Shown here piece after piece: positions 10,481-34,100 of a DNA stretch of 64,000 nt. The notes beneath the pieces were generated by a model. That model worked only from the letters and a program-made list of their open reading frames with translations. It was not told the origin of the DNA and made no database searches. The stretch covers positions 14,301,693-14,365,692 of the forward strand of contig NC_051088.1 of NCBI RefSeq assembly GCF_901709675.1, given 5' to 3'. Source of the DNA: Syngnathus acus. Its lineage: Eukaryota > Chordata > Actinopteri > Syngnathiformes > Syngnathidae. A program made the translations under genes and the position numbers. Position 1 is the first letter of the stretch. The number at the start of each line of letters is the position of its first letter.

Positions 10481-13400
10481 ATAGTGGTAGCAGTTACAGT
10501 TAGACTTCACTTTGATGGTTAATGCAGTTATTGCAATTTTGTTGTTTTATCACAGTAGATTGGTTTATTTACATTTCAAAAACCAGAAGCCATTCATTTA
10601 CAAATGTGATTGCACTTTAGTTTACATATTTAAATGTTCAGATATGATAGACAGTTTTTGCATGATTTGAATGAGGCAAAATAACATGATTTTTCTCTCG
10701 ACTATATTGTTATAATCATTTGTTTTAGATGTACTGTAAGCATCATGTGATGTTTTAAAACCCGTTCATTCCCAAACAACGATGACGTATATTAGACATT
10801 ACAGTAAATAGAAAGTAATGGTTAGTGTCAATCCATTGATTTCCCTCATGCATTCATCCAGAGCTTTCACTAGAATGTAATCAATGCCCAAAACACGCAG
10901 CTTGCGGCTGCAAAGCACAACATCATACTGTGATCATTTATTTCCATCTCAAAGTCACAAAGCAAGGGCTGTGAAAGTACCGGGCAGACAAATAAATCAT
11001 TTTATGACTCAGGTGTTGGTTGGCCAGCCAAGTAAGCAAGAAATAACCAACTTTCACATCAATTTAACTCTGCTCATATAACAAACCTGCTGAGCTGAGG
11101 TTTGGATACAATGTGATCGTTATAATTTCAACTATTAAATATGGAACCAGCGAGGTAGACAGACTGAGAAATTGATTAAACAAATGTGCTAGCTAAAGTT
11201 ATACAAACATACAGTTTACAAATACAGTCAGAGTTACCTGATCTTCACTTCACAGTTAACCTCTTACAAGAATTGTATTCCATCCACACAGAAATAACAT
11301 GCAACATACATTCAGATTCATAGTGGATTTATTTTCTGGTAGATTATTGATGAATACGCTGATATCATAAAAGAGACAATGTATGAATCATTTGTATAAA
11401 TCAAATGTTTTCATGACTGGCCTATTCAATATAACTTCCCCATTCTTTTTTCTTCACGGGTCATACAACAACCTTCTCCAGAGAATTCCCACAAGTTCCG
11501 TTGTAATATAATCAATACACATCATTATTGACTTGAAATCAATATTGGCAAGACTGGATTGCCAGGGGATTGACCCAAGGGGAATTTACAAACCACAAAG
11601 GACTCATCAAGCGTTCGGAGCAAATGAAGGCACTGAAACCATTTGGCAAAAGCAGTCTGACGACACTGACTGTGAATGGGCGGGGAATCAAAACACATCT
11701 TTCTTAATTATCTATTTAGTAAATAATAATTTAATGACAACAGTATTTGTGTAGTCTCCATATTGCAGAATACATCAAACTTTACTTCTGATGAGAAAAA
11801 CTGCCTTTTCCTTTGCAAATATGTCAAGGCTCAACCTTTAATACCCAATCACAAACAATTATCTCAAATGTTTTGTCTTTTCTTAATTATACAGCATCAA
11901 CAGTATCTTTTTAGCTAGTCTCTCTCTAAATAATGACAAGAACCCGTGACCTTGGACATTTTCTTCAATTTACAATGTTGATCAGCAGAACAGGAAATGG
12001 CTTTGACCTGAACAACTGCCTACTTCACAAATTGCTTTTCAGTGTGAGATAATCATGTTGTTGTTGCAGATAATTTTAATGTAATAGTCTTTGGGAATTA
12101 ATGTTGAACTATTCAGTATGTCTGCCAACAAATAACATTTAGCATAAATATAAAGTAGGTAAGCCTGATGTATACGTACATCAGTTTTTATTAAACTAAT
12201 ACCAGCAGAAAGCATTTTTGGTAGAACATACATTGTTTATGTAGATAACAGATGTCAAACTTATTTCCTTCCTTGTCCAACCAAAAATGTTGAGTCAAAG
12301 AGAGTTCTTTCATCGTCAACCCAGAAATGGCTCGTCCATGATTCCAGAGAGTCGCTTGGACAGATCAAGTTTCTCCAAGAAAATACACAACTTCAATACT
12401 ACACTAGGCTATTGCACATTGTTTTATGCTAATAAGAATACATAATTCAATTTTAAAATATTTCTCAGAGTATTTCTTTTGGGGGGGGGGCCATGGTGGG
12501 TGAGTCAAGGATATTTCAGGGCTTCCTCAAGCCAAAAACAATAAATTACAAATCCAAAAAGGAATTTCCAAAAAGGGTGATAAAGATTCATTTTATGTAT
12601 GGTGAGGGGAAATGTGGAAAACAAAAGAATTCAAGAAAACAAAAGAATTCCCAGAAAAAAAGTCAATGATGTGGCCTGGCACCTGGAGGCTCCAAACATA
12701 TTTAGAGGGGCAGGGTTTCAGTGCTCCTGCCCCCCTTTAGCTCCGCCTGTTCCAGAGGATACAGCCAGTCAAGGTCGAAAATGGCCCAGCACAAAATAAA
12801 TGACATATGCTAATAGGAGTCCTGTTATTTGCTCAAATGAAAACTTAAAAGGGTATTTTACGAGGGGTTTCTTTCCTCATCATTGAGAAGCCCATTATTT
12901 TCCCAGAATTATTTGTTGCCGGCGTTTTCTACTTAAGGCAGGTGTTGTAAAGAAGAGCTATGGCTCCTAAAGGGGAAGATGTATAGCGAGCAGGACCGCA
13001 AATGACAAATGAGGAGCTCACCCCATGCTTATTTATGACTGCTTAAAGGCGGCAGTTGGAGATGATGAAGGGTGAGCGCTTGATTAGAAAGTGATCCTGT
13101 TCTCGTGACCTACGACAAGATCTGATGAGATGGGGAAGGTGGCGATCACGTTGGCGAAACAGTTTCTGTCTCGACAAGTTACAGCAGCACACAAGAAAAA
13201 GACGAAATGGAAAATTCGCATTCTCAAGTCGTATCTGTTTCTCAGTTTGCATCCCTATTGAGTCCAAACTTAACGATGCCATAGTGGAACAAAAAAAAAA
13301 AGCTCACATTTATATTATTGTTTATCCAACAACCTCATCAAAGCTTTATTAAAATTGATTCAGTGTTTCGCAATGTAACAATAAGGTGACACTTTTTTCT

Positions 13401-13548
13401 GCATCTACCATATACAAAAGGCTTTAAACCAATCCTTTTATGGGCCCAGAAATTCAAATGTCTTATATTCAATTGTCTGCATTAAGTGGATCTTCTGCTA
13501 CATTGCAGTTAAGCAGTAGTTCAGAGGCCGATAGCGGCTCTCGACCTA
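10481..13548. other. Intergenic, no gene recognised
   Basis: No exon supported. It contains a G10 run at about 12,481-12,490. A stretch at about 12,860-13,080 has a less A+T-biased, non-repetitive texture that could be a conserved noncoding element, but that cannot be shown from one genome. Confidence 0.5.
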
Positions 13549-13638
13549 ATTAGTTAGTTAGTTAGTTAGTTAGTTAGCTGGTTAGCTGGTTAGTTGGTTA
13601 TGGTTAGTTAGTTAGTTAGTTGGTTAGTTGGTTAGTTG

Positions 13639-13697
<59 letters not shown>

Positions 13698-13710
13698 GGT
13701 TAGACGGTTA
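13549..13710. repeat. (GTTA)n microsatellite
   Basis: About 40 tandem GTTA units with interruptions GCTG and GTTG. A second array of the same motif lies 450 bp downstream. Confidence 0.95.
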
Positions 13711-14165
13711 AGCTCGTTCAAGCTCGCAAAATTGAATGATGGAACATTTAAATTATTGTCGCAAATTATGTTAACTTATTGAGTTTTTATTTCAGCAAGG
13801 GAATTGGGCAGTTCTTAACTTTCAGGTGGCAGTGACAAAGCCATGACCTTGTTTTAACTTTAAACTGAGTTATCCGTCAGTGCCCAAGGTGAGCGAATGC
13901 TGGTGGCTCTTTACAAATTAAACAACTATTAAGGCCGCTTCATTTAATCATTTAAAATTCACAGCCACTACCACTAATTAGTTCATGATAAATTAGTATG
14001 CCCTAATAGTTTTCATTATCTTTATCTTAAGAAACCCCTTCTGGCCTACAGGATTAGCCTTCCCAACGAATGGCTGAAGAGGAAACATAAATGAACAATG
14101 AGAAAAAGACCAAAACAGTAGCTATAGTTTTACTATTAATTGGGATGTGTTTTAGTAAAATTATC

Positions 14166-14166
14166 T

Positions 14167-14245
<79 letters not shown>

Positions 14246-14280
14246 GTTAGTTTGTTAGTTTGTTTGTTAGTTAGTCTGTT
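14166..14280. repeat. (GTTA)n microsatellite, second array
   Basis: About 28 tandem units, nearly perfect at the left and decaying into GTTT variants at the right. Confidence 0.95.
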
Positions 14281-17200
14281 TGCTTTAGTCTATAAACTAA
14301 TAAAAGCATTACTTCGACATTCCAAATAAAAATCTTTTAAACTTGAACATTTACTGTAAAAATGGAATAAGATGCAGGGCCTATTTGGGATTGTAAGTAG
14401 TGCAATGAAAACAAATTTGTAGACTGATGCAGGGTTTGTTTGTGTTCTGATGTAGCGTTTGTGTGGTGGATTTAGGAGAACCCACAAGCAAGGGTTGGAA
14501 GCAAGCCAGAGGTCTGCTCAAAATGTATTAAAATACAAAATCTAAAGAAGGAGAATTTGGGAAGTCACATGAACATAAAAAAAACTACACAAACATGATA
14601 GCCCTCACAACAGTTTACATTTTCACCATACAGTTTCTCCTGTGGGCCAATTCTGGTGGCCATAAACACAGCGCAGATGTCATACACAACACATGGGACG
14701 AGCAACAGATGGAGCTTTAAAAAAATAATAATAATAATAAAATAATGCAAAGACTAAGTTCACCTCCTCGGTTGTTGTATTGTGACTGATGATGTTGACA
14801 AATTGTTGATTATAATTTTAGATGTCAGGCTATGACCTCGACACAAAGCAAATCTTTAGCCCTATATTACTCCAGACAAAATGCTCTCACAAGTGCTCAG
14901 CCAATATCAAAGGAGGATCATATATCCACAGTAGCTTTAAATAACCAAAAAAGTTCAATTAATATGGACAACAACTGAGTTTACTATAATGGCATAGGCC
15001 CTGACACCCATTCCAGTTTCTCACATGGCCCCTTCGCAGAATTACTGCCCGCCCCTGCGGTAGACCCACTATGCTTGCCTCTGTCACGTTCTAATAGAAA
15101 TGGAACAAGATTCAGTGAGAAGCTTTAATTTCCTCTAATCTATGTGATCATTTGCACCAGGTGAAGTTTCATTTTCTCTAGGCAGGGCTGAAGTGGGACT
15201 CATTTTCAGCCCTGGAGTTTCATTGCTAAAAGCAGCCCATTTTAGTTTACAATGTTATAATGATGTATTATTTTTCATCATATATTTAAAATACCCTCCG
15301 ACATCACTATTCATATTGTATTTGTATATTTAATGTTTGTTTTTTGAAAGTGGGTTTTGAAAAAAAAAATGGAAATAATAAAAAAAAAAGGAAGGTGTAG
15401 GAATTTATCAAGTGACCCGTCAAAGTATGACCTACAGTCTGCCGATTGGCCTTCCCCGGTATTGATTATACTTTAGTAGATGACTTTTGGTGAACAATTC
15501 GTGTTTGCTCGGCAGTGGACAGCTAAAAATTTTTGTGTTTTCTGGTCAAAGTGTCTGCCAGAGGTGCAAGGTTGCCACCAAGCCAAAGTGAGTAGCTGAG
15601 CTACCATTAAAGAATGACCATCTCTCACTACCCAGAAGAGCCTTTTTCAATAATTGCACTGAAATTGCCTCACCATATCATCATATAGTGCTTTTCTCAT
15701 ATCCTGCAAAATGAAAAAAATCTGTGAAAATAGCCTACAATCCAATGAGAAGGATTATCAGTAATAAATCTTCATTTGGCAATATTATGGGTTATTGTTG
15801 CAATTATGATTTGTCTCGCCCTGTCCCAAATGCACAGTAATAACGTTACACTTGTCCGTAGAAAACAAAACTGCAAGCCCCGTTCATTTCACCTGTGCAC
15901 AGAACTGTTATTGATTTAAATTCCTTTCCTGTGTTTTATGTTTTAGCCTCTTGTTTGCATGACACAGACATTGCCCCATGTTGGACAAATAAAGGAAATC
16001 TACTGCCATCAAGTGGAATTAACAAGGAATAAATAAAGCCCACACTGTTTTCCCCACATAAAAAGTTCTGCCAAAATGTATTAATACAATGTATGACTTT
16101 AATTATTAGAACGTAGATTGGACATAAAGTGGGACCCAAACCCAAACAACTGTGTGTGTTATCTTCTCTGTTCTGATGCTTTCCTATTGCAAGCAGCATA
16201 AACCTCAGCTGCACTTGGGCTCTTCCGTAGGAATGGACGATACCGACTACCCTTCACAGCCCGCATGTATCACTGAGCCTTGAGCACCCATCAACCTGTC
16301 ACTGACTCATTTGACTCACCACAGCCTCCTGGACACACTTAATCAACCTGGTGAGTTAGCAGGAACTACAGCCCGGTTGTCTGTGGACTGCTACAGCATG
16401 ATTCCATTGAAATGATAATAATATAGATCTATAAAATAAAGTATCTAAGACTCGGCTATATTTAGTTTTGATTTAAATAGGCTGATCGTCACTAGGCAAA
16501 CACTAATGCTATGTCTTGAATACTCATTTAGTATGCTAGTCATGCCTTTGTGTAAGCTCGGTGCCATGTGCACCTTGGATATGATTGGTCACCTCATAAG
16601 AATGGGACTCAAATTTAGCTGCTAAGCATGCGCATATAAGCAACAATACGAGTGTTTCAAGCGCACAGATTATTTGTCAGGCAGGGGTGAAGGAATCAGG
16701 ACCGAAGTCTTTGAAGCTACAAATAATGAGGATGAGATGGGCCTCCGTCACAATGTGAGCACTGCAGGTTCTCGCCTGTGATAAATTGTTCTCAGTCTAT
16801 AAATAATAGATCTAGAGGGCTACATTAATGTCCTATAACCATGTCTAGTTACTTTTTGGATTAGTTATTGACATTTCCCACATAATCAATGCAACTACAG
16901 TTCGCTCTGTAGAGGGATTTAATGTGAAGCTTGAGAAATAAATTCGAAAAATGTAAATGCAATATATGTTATGTAAATGAAAAAATATGTATGAAAAAAT
17001 CAAAGGAAGCTTGGAGATATAAGTTAAACCCGATTAAATAAACCATGAATATTCATTACAGTTGGTTATGGATCATTGCTGAAATATAATAAAGCTCCAG
17101 CCTTAAATAAACGAGCGGATGATGATGAGTACAACTCAATAAAAATATCTGTGAACACGGCCCATAAATATATGTGAACATGGACCATGAACGATATTTT

Positions 17201-20200
17201 GCATATTTCAGCTCTAGAGAGAAATGAGGTCAAGGAAGTAGTCATGCTTATCGCTCTGTAACTCGATATTCCATTTAAAATTGACCTAAATGAGAGCAAC
17301 GACAAACAACTCTTAGAAAACGTTTTCATAATTAAAAATAAAGACATCAGCAAAGCAGTTTGACTTGACAAATTAAGACATCATTTTCAAGTGGTAAAAA
17401 TTAATAAATCATTTTGACTAAGACTAATTTTGGCCAGCACTGACGTAATCTCAGCCATGACTTGTCGATTATGCGAAGATAAAATAGGAAATAGTCTAAG
17501 TTATTTCTGATCATTTAATGGGTGGGATTTCAGATTCATTGCTGGTGAAGGCCAGCTAAGGCTATCTTTACTCCTTGTTTATGAGTAACTGACAGGGCCT
17601 CAGCTGATGCACTGATTCTCTCCTCAGAGGGAGGCAGGCCAGGCAGTCGAGTTAGCACCTCTGCGGCTCCTCTCTGTGTTTCTCCGTAACTGGAATGAAA
17701 GCTATGGAGCATGACATTTCATCAATATAAGGAGAGCCAGCCAACGGGGTTTAATTCTTAATACAGCTGGTTTATTTGGGATCAAGCTCACTCAGGAGGA
17801 TATTCAGATGAATGAGAGGTATACTGCGTGTGGAAGGGCAAGGATGGCAGGACACCCGGGCCGCATCACTGGGGCCGTTTGCACCTCCATGTCCGATGGC
17901 GGAAAAGAGACGCGTTTTATTTAAAGCCACAATTTTCATCTGATATTTTTATGTTTTGTTTTTCACACCACCATCTTTGGTTTTATATATTTTCTACACC
18001 TCACTGGGAGCCACAAATACATCTCCAATTGTCAGATGATGGGCAACGGTAGGTGTTGCCCCGCACTCATGCAGGCTTCTATTACACATATTAGTAAGCT
18101 ATGCTACGCCTGAGTCAAGATGCTCAAAAGAGTAACAAAAGAAATGAATATATTCCGAACTTTTGACCTGTTTGTGGTGATAAACGAGAATTGTATGAAG
18201 CAAGGCGGATGAGTGAATTAATTGTACCAAAAATGAATCACACTTGATGGAAAATTGTACAGGCTGAGCGAACACACTGCCAGGGCCATGTTCCTAACGT
18301 GTCAGAAAAACAAACAAGTTACCAAGGAGAGGACATATGACAGGAATTAAAAATAGTTGCCTCCCACGAAGAAATTTGATCAGCAACTGAAAAAACAAAG
18401 TCTTTGAACGGGTGTTGCCACTGTGTCTATAATCGGCGCTTTACATTTTACAGTCACGGCGCACTGTGTACACACACTGGATTAGTATGTGGTGAATGTA
18501 ACAGTCATGCCGGCACTTGACCTTGGGAACACAAATGCTGCCTTGTCCTTCATTTGATCTTTCCTTGCCAAAGTCATGAGGAAGAGCTTCTCCCACAACC
18601 TTGATTATGTAACACATTGTAATACAAGACAAGGGCGTTGGAGCTTTGTGCAGAATGTTTGATCTTCCTTTGCAAGGACGCCGAATGGGGCTCCAACGGT
18701 GAATTTGCGTGAATCATGCCACCTTGAAGTCGAATGAGGTGCAAGACATCCAGCTGCGTTCTATTATGAGTGCCGCACTCCACACAAATAGCAGCAAACA
18801 ATGTGCACTTGTGCCAAGTTACCTGACAGTCACTTGTCAAGGTCATTAGCAACATTTTTTGTCGTTTTTTTTAAGTCTTTAAACTTATTGCAGTCACAAA
18901 CATGATCGCTAATATTACTCTGCTCATCTGAATTTGCTGCAAATACTCTGACGACATCTGAAGTTGTCTCGACATGAACCAAATGAACCTGCCTGTCAAC
19001 AAGTGTGTGATGACAGATGAGCCAACTGTCATCAGCAATTACCAATCATTCCACTAACTCGACATTGGTAGCCCTTCGTTCACCTCCTCCCTCCTCAGTC
19101 ATTTTATCCCTCCTTACCTCACCGGACCCCCCCCCCCCCCCCCCCCCTCCTCCTCGCCCCTACCCCACTCTGCCTTAATAACAACTGACCCGCTCTGAGC
19201 ATCACCAAGCCCAAACGGCAGAGGCTTCTCCTTGACCACCTCACTTGCCTCCGGTTTGCAAAGTTGCTTCCCAAAGGATTTAACATCCGGTAAGAGCCCA
19301 TGGGAATCCATCTCTGAGCCATCAGGCTCAGTGGGTGAGTGGATAAGTTCGAGGAAGGTAAACTGACTGGCTGTGGGCCAATCTTGCCTTTATTTATGAA
19401 TTTCTTTGGAAGATTGTTGATATGCTGGGGTGGCTACAAAATGAGATCAATGGGTGACTGGTGATTGCATGAGGATTTGTTCTCCTTTTTTTTGTATGCT
19501 GTTCGGTACGGTACATACATACACTTTCATATCAACTCAAGACTGTTTTTGTGTTTTGAGCAAAAATACTGTCAGTGAAAGTGGCAGGATTTTTAAAATA
19601 TATTTCTACAACTTCCACCATGGTGTCTCCGTGTTACATAAAGAATGTTCTCTATTTTATAATGAATCATAACAAGAATTTGATCCTTTTTTAAAAAAAA
19701 AGAATTTTCCCTTGTTAGTGGTACATAAATTATGTTTAAAGAATGAAAAATGTTGCATCAGGTATTCGAGGAATATATTATAAAGATGATTATAAAGGCG
19801 CAAAGATTTTCAATGGCACAAAATGGTTAGGACGTGCCATTACTAGTACGGTGAAAGCATCTGGTTGTAAGTATGTGACTTTTTGGAATGCAACTGTCCA
19901 AGTGACAATAGTGTGCAATCAGACTCTGTGTCACCGCATGAAGTCACAACGGGGGTCATAGCTAACTTTAGCTGGAAAGGAGAGAGAAGACATTGCCTTT
20001 CAATGACTGCATTCCCGATTTTGGGGGAATTTTATTTGTTCTCTTACATACTGAATATGACAGCATTGTTTGGATCTTGCATTATCAGTGAAAGCCTTAA
20101 ATCACATGATTAAGTGATGTCATGGGCTTGCGTCACTTGGTGCATAAATATGGTGACCAAAAACATGGCTATTTACAGTAGTTGATAATATCAGTGGTGA

Positions 20201-20236
20201 CTGGTGAAACATTCACTAGAGGGTGAGGGACACTAC
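14281..20236. other. Intergenic, no gene recognised
   Basis: No supported exon on either strand. It contains a C-run at about 19,128-19,147. A non-repetitive segment at 17,520-17,840 could be regulatory. This is upstream territory of igfn1 (plus strand), so muscle enhancers are conceivable but cannot be demonstrated. Confidence 0.5.
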
Positions 20237-20256
20237 AAATAAATAAATAAATAAAT

Positions 20257-20579
20257 CAGGGGTGTCAAACTCGTTTTCACGGGCCGCATTGTAGTCATAG
20301 CTTCTTTGGGCGGGCCATTATGACTGTCAACCCAAATAAATGTATGAGCACCTCATATATACAGTAAAAGCTACAAGAAAAACTGACAAAAGACTCGTTT
20401 TCAAATCAGACGAGTAAAAACTGGTCAAATACTTTGAAAAAAAAATATTATTAAAAGTGAAGACAATTTGCAATTCCAGTAATGACACACAAATTTGATG
20501 CACAATTTGTCTTTGCGGGCCACATAAAAAGATGTGACGGGCCGTATGTGGCCCCCGGGCCTTGTGTTTGACACCCATG
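20257..20579. mobile_element. hAT-type MITE
   Basis: 323 bp with near-perfect terminal inverted repeats: CAGGGGTGTCAAACTC at the left and GTTTGACACCCATG at the right. GGGCCGCATTG and GGGCCGTATGTGGCCC are internal. This is the well-known vertebrate hAT-derived class seen as 'GGGGTGTCAAACTCATTTTC'. It is inserted in an (ATAA)n microsatellite, which hides any 8-bp target duplication. There is no transposase. Confidence 0.8.
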
Positions 20580-20752
20580 AAATAAATAAATAAATAAATA
20601 AATACATACATACATACATACATAGAGCTGTGGGTGTTCTCTTGTGCTTTATTTATTTATTTATTTATTTATTTATTTGCTTGCTTTCAGTCATCATCAT
20701 CACCTGTGTTCTCTTGTGCTTTATTTATTTATGTATTTATTTATTTGCTTTC
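20580..20752. repeat. (ATAA)/(TACA)/(TTTA) simple repeats
   Basis: ATAA and TACA repeats follow the MITE. Two TTTA arrays follow (about 20,647-20,680 and 20,720-20,748), each beside copies of CTTTCAGTCATCA, which points to a short local duplication (unit about 75 bp). Confidence 0.85.
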
Positions 20753-20842
20753 AGTCATCACCGAACACACGATATGACTGCTTGACCGAGTATGTGAATC
20801 CTTTTGTGGTCACTTTTACAGGTTTGGTCCATTCTCGGCAAA

Positions 20843-30160
<9,318 letters not shown>

Positions 30161-30259
30161 AGAATCTGGTGACAACAACCGGGATTGTTAGGGCTTTTTT
30201 TGCCTGGACATTATCTATGAGTTGCATGATATAATTTGTTGGTTTGTTACAAAAACTGA

Positions 30260-30265
30260 AATAAA
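30260..30265 (+). terminator. igfn1: igfn1 poly(A) signal
   Basis: AATAAA 100 bp after the TGA stop codon, with T-rich sequence beyond it. This is the expected 3' end of the long transcript. Confidence 0.7.
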
Positions 30266-30451
30266 TGGTTTTCTTTATTGAGATTTTATGTAGTGATCTT
30301 GTGGCCACTGTACCTTTATGCCCTTGTTTTCATTAGAAGAGAATGTGAGAATTTTTTATGCAGGTCATTCCACTGAATCAATGCCATTTGCGTACCTAAG
30401 TAATCAAATGTGTACGTATAAATGCAATTTATACATTGCAATACATTTAAC

Positions 30452-30484
<33 letters not shown>

Positions 30485-30749
30485 TGTAGTTTGTAAACCA
30501 ACATGTTTGTCTGTATTTCCAAAAATACAAAAACTAATTTTGATTTTATTTATTTTCAAAATATAATGTCACTAGTTTGCTCAGATCAACATGCTCGTAG
30601 CAAAATTACCCATCCATGCATCCATCCTCGAATTGGCTGCTCTCGCTTTCTCTTGTTGCGATTCCCTTTTCGAACACAGAGTGGTGCCAGATGAAATGAA
30701 ATAAGCAGTGCGAGAGCAATCATGAACCCAAAGCAGAGAAAAGTGTTGC

Positions 30750-30752
<3 letters not shown>

Positions 30753-30804
<52 letters not shown>
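30753..30804. repeat. (TGAT)n microsatellite
   Basis: Thirteen perfect units about 30 bp upstream of the SINE tail. Confidence 0.95.
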
Positions 30805-30835
30805 AAAATGTAATGAATTAAATATATCCATCATT

Positions 30836-31047
30836 CCATCCATTTTCTGTACTGCTTTGTCACTACGGGGGTCGCGGGCGTGCTGGAGCCTATCTCAGCG
30901 GTAATCGGGCAGTAGGCGGGGGACACCCTGAACCGGTTGCCAGCCAATCGCAGGGCACACAGAGACGAACAACAATCCGCACTCGCACTCACACCTACGG
31001 GCAATTTGGAGTGCCTAATCGGCCTATCAAGCATGTTTTTGGGATGT

Positions 31048-31078
<31 letters not shown>

Positions 31079-31193
31079 ACACGGGCTCGGGGAGAACATG
31101 CAAAGTCCACACAGGGAGGGTCGGAGGTGGAATCGAACCGGCACCCTCCTAACCGTGAGGCGGATGTGCTAACCAGTGCCCCTCCGAGCCGCC
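30836..31193 (-). mobile_element. DANA/Mermaid-type tRNA-derived SINE
   Basis: On the minus strand the element starts GGCGGCTCGG, with a tRNA-like head carrying an A box (GGTTAGCACATC) and a B box (GGTTCGATTCC). It continues with the well-known body motifs GCATGTTCTCCCCGAG, GGTTTCCTCCCACATCCC and CAATCGCAGGGCAC on the opposite strand, and ends in a (GGAT)-like tail. The length is about 358 bp. These motifs are typical of teleost SINEs of the DANA/Mermaid type; the exact subfamily is not assigned. Confidence 0.75.
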
Positions 31194-34100
31194 TGAATTA
31201 AACGTATATTTGATTAATTAACCAAATAGAATAAATCCAACACCCATTTTGACAATACAAAAAGAGAGAAAACTCCACCTTAGCGCTCAGTTAGACCGCG
31301 CTTTATGCTTGATGTGCACTGAGCACGAAAATAGCACCCTCAGATTTTGTATTTGCAAGTCATCCATGATTGAAATAACTGTCATCACATTCTAAAAGGA
31401 TTTTTCTCAAAGGCCAACATTGAACTGATGATTGCACACAATGTAACACAATCAGTATTCCTGTCAACCGTTTGTTGGAGGCTACCACGACCCTGAAGCA
31501 GCAGAACAACGTCCAAATAGCAAACATTTCATTGTAATGATCTGCTGGTGACGGATGTATTGAAAAGAAATACGGTCATCTATTTGTGGGCTCTGTGAAA
31601 CTAAGCTTGCGGCATTTGCTTGTATGGTGAATGGTGAACCCTGGAGTGTGGTCAGCATTATTTCAAAATGACAGTTCCGAGACTCCCATTCGGTTCATAA
31701 GTTAAATAGCAGACAGTTGTGTAAAAAGACAGGGAAACGAAGAAGCACTGCTTCATCACATTTTACTTAGGTATATAAAGGTATAAAAAAAATAATTCTG
31801 AAGTGCACAAAGTTACAAATGAATTCTATGGCTATGGCCTCCACCTGAAAGGGGGTATCCAAAGCCCCTCCCCCTTTAGAATCCGGCGTGTGCTACGATT
31901 AATATATTCTGTATCATCCCAGTTTTCAATTTCTCCACATCCACACATCCATACAGCACGCATGCAGGTGGGAGCGTGGGGGGCATTCCTCGGGGATAAT
32001 CTTATCTTGCTCCTGCTGGCTTCACACATCACTAAACCTGCCACGCAACACTCAAATATGCAAAAACAACAAATGTTCACGCCATGCTCAATGTTGCAGC
32101 TTGTCTATTGTTACTGCGTAGATAAGATCTGAACCAGACATTTGATGGGTGGCGTCCAACTGAGCTCCACCAGGATGTCTTGGTCTTCTTTCAGATTCAA
32201 TGAGGCAATCGCATAGCCAAGGCCGGCTGCACTATCGTCTGAAAACCAAGTTGGCAAATGCAAATACCAGTGAGTGGTCGTTACCTGAATGGTCTGGATG
32301 TGCTAAATCTTAACAATGTGCTTGATTATTCAACATCCATCTGTTGTTGCGTGCCACCTCACTTGGCAACCTGCACAAAAGCAGTTGTTACAACTCAAGT
32401 TGGCTTCTTTTTGAATGACCCATTTAAAAAACGTGAAAAAAACGCAACTTGAATTGGAAAACAACAATATAAGCAACAGCAACATTTATAGCAACAGTTA
32501 GCGTAACAAAGCAAGCAAGTTGTTTTTACTTTTAATTTTAAGTTGAGGGACAATAAAAGGGACAAGTAGTTCTGTAAACTCTTTTTTCTTTGTTTTGAAA
32601 TGCAAGAAAGACCATTTTTACAACAACAAAACATTGATTTGCCCAACTCACAATGTTATCACAGTTCATTGCCTTGAATCTTTGAGTCCTCCCAACATTT
32701 TTAAACAGTGTAGTGTGACAACAACAAAAACTAGTTGCGTCAACTCAAAATTGCAATTAAATGTTAAGGTGGGCAATGGAACAAAATTTTACGTTTTGCT
32801 AATGAAATTTTGTTTTCTCACATTGTCAGCAAACAAAAAAGAGAACTAACTGTCCTTTGTGAAACCCGCATTGGTGCCATAAACATTCATCCTCGCTTAA
32901 ATGACTCTTATCCCCCAAAAATATTTTTTTACAGTGCTGTAAATCTCCACTAAACTGGTGAATGCTGCAGTTGCTTCTCATATGTTTACTATACTGAATT
33001 TGTTTTAACACGTTCTCTAAACACAAGTCCAAAAAAGAAAGACCTATCAGCCGTTTCAACAGATTCTTGTGTGAATTCGCTGTCAGATTTAATCCCCGAG
33101 GCGACGGAGCCAAACATCTGTTGGAAGCTAAAAACTTGACGTCTTCACGTCTTCTCCAGTTCACGAGGTCACTTTGACCTGGTTGCAGCACAAATCGTCT
33201 GCAGCTCGTCTGCCTGCAGCCAAACTGTTCTCCTCAACGCAAAGACACTGCAACAGTGTGTAATCTAATCATCTGTTTTCACTGTCCGTGTGTGTGCGCA
33301 TATGTGCGTGTGTGTCAGGTGGATATCCCATTGTGTCTTTATTTCTTTTTGGGCTGTCAAATGATATGCTTGGATCACATATATTGTAAATCTCGAATTA
33401 TAAAGGGCTGCTCGTCTTTCTGCTATCCAAGCCTTTAATTTGCCGTGTCATTTAGTCCACCACCTCAACAGACGAGAGACTTTCACGCGTGTCTTTGCTA
33501 TTTGCTTTTTGTTTTTATTAGCGTGCTGCCCCCCCCTGACCTCCAGTCTCCCTGGCGTCGGCGTCAACAAGCGTCTAACGACGTGTGAACTTTTGGGGCA
33601 TGCCGTGACAATGGCGCCTATAGACAGGTGCACCCCCCACCCCCACCCGCAAGCCCAGCGGGAGCTTTGCATGCAGGACCACAGCACTGCGGCATTCCAA
33701 TATAGTGGCACCTGAGTCTTTACGCATGTTGCGCATTGATACAAATGAGCCAATGGAAATAATACAGCGACTCTGATTCATGCTTAGGTTTCAAAAAATA
33801 TGTGCCGTCAGTTCCAATTACCTTTTACACACCAAAGAGTTCCCCTTGCGGGATATCTTTGTCACATTTCACGCTACCTGCAGCCACAATATTCGAACCG
33901 GGCTAATGATTGCGCCTTTTTATTGTCCCTGTCAGCTGGATTCATTTAGGTGAGCTACCTCGAAAAAAACGCCACTTCCTTCCCCGCTGTGAAGAACAGA
34001 GGTTCTGTCTTTCACGTTCTTCGTTAATCTCTAAGTCATACAGTGCGTCATAGCCCGGAGCAACAAGTTCACACAAAAGGGATCGTGACATGAAAGCATA

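Noticed and set aside
13549-14280. Possible CRISPR-like regular repeat
   Set aside because: Plain tetranucleotide arrays without spacers in a vertebrate genome.
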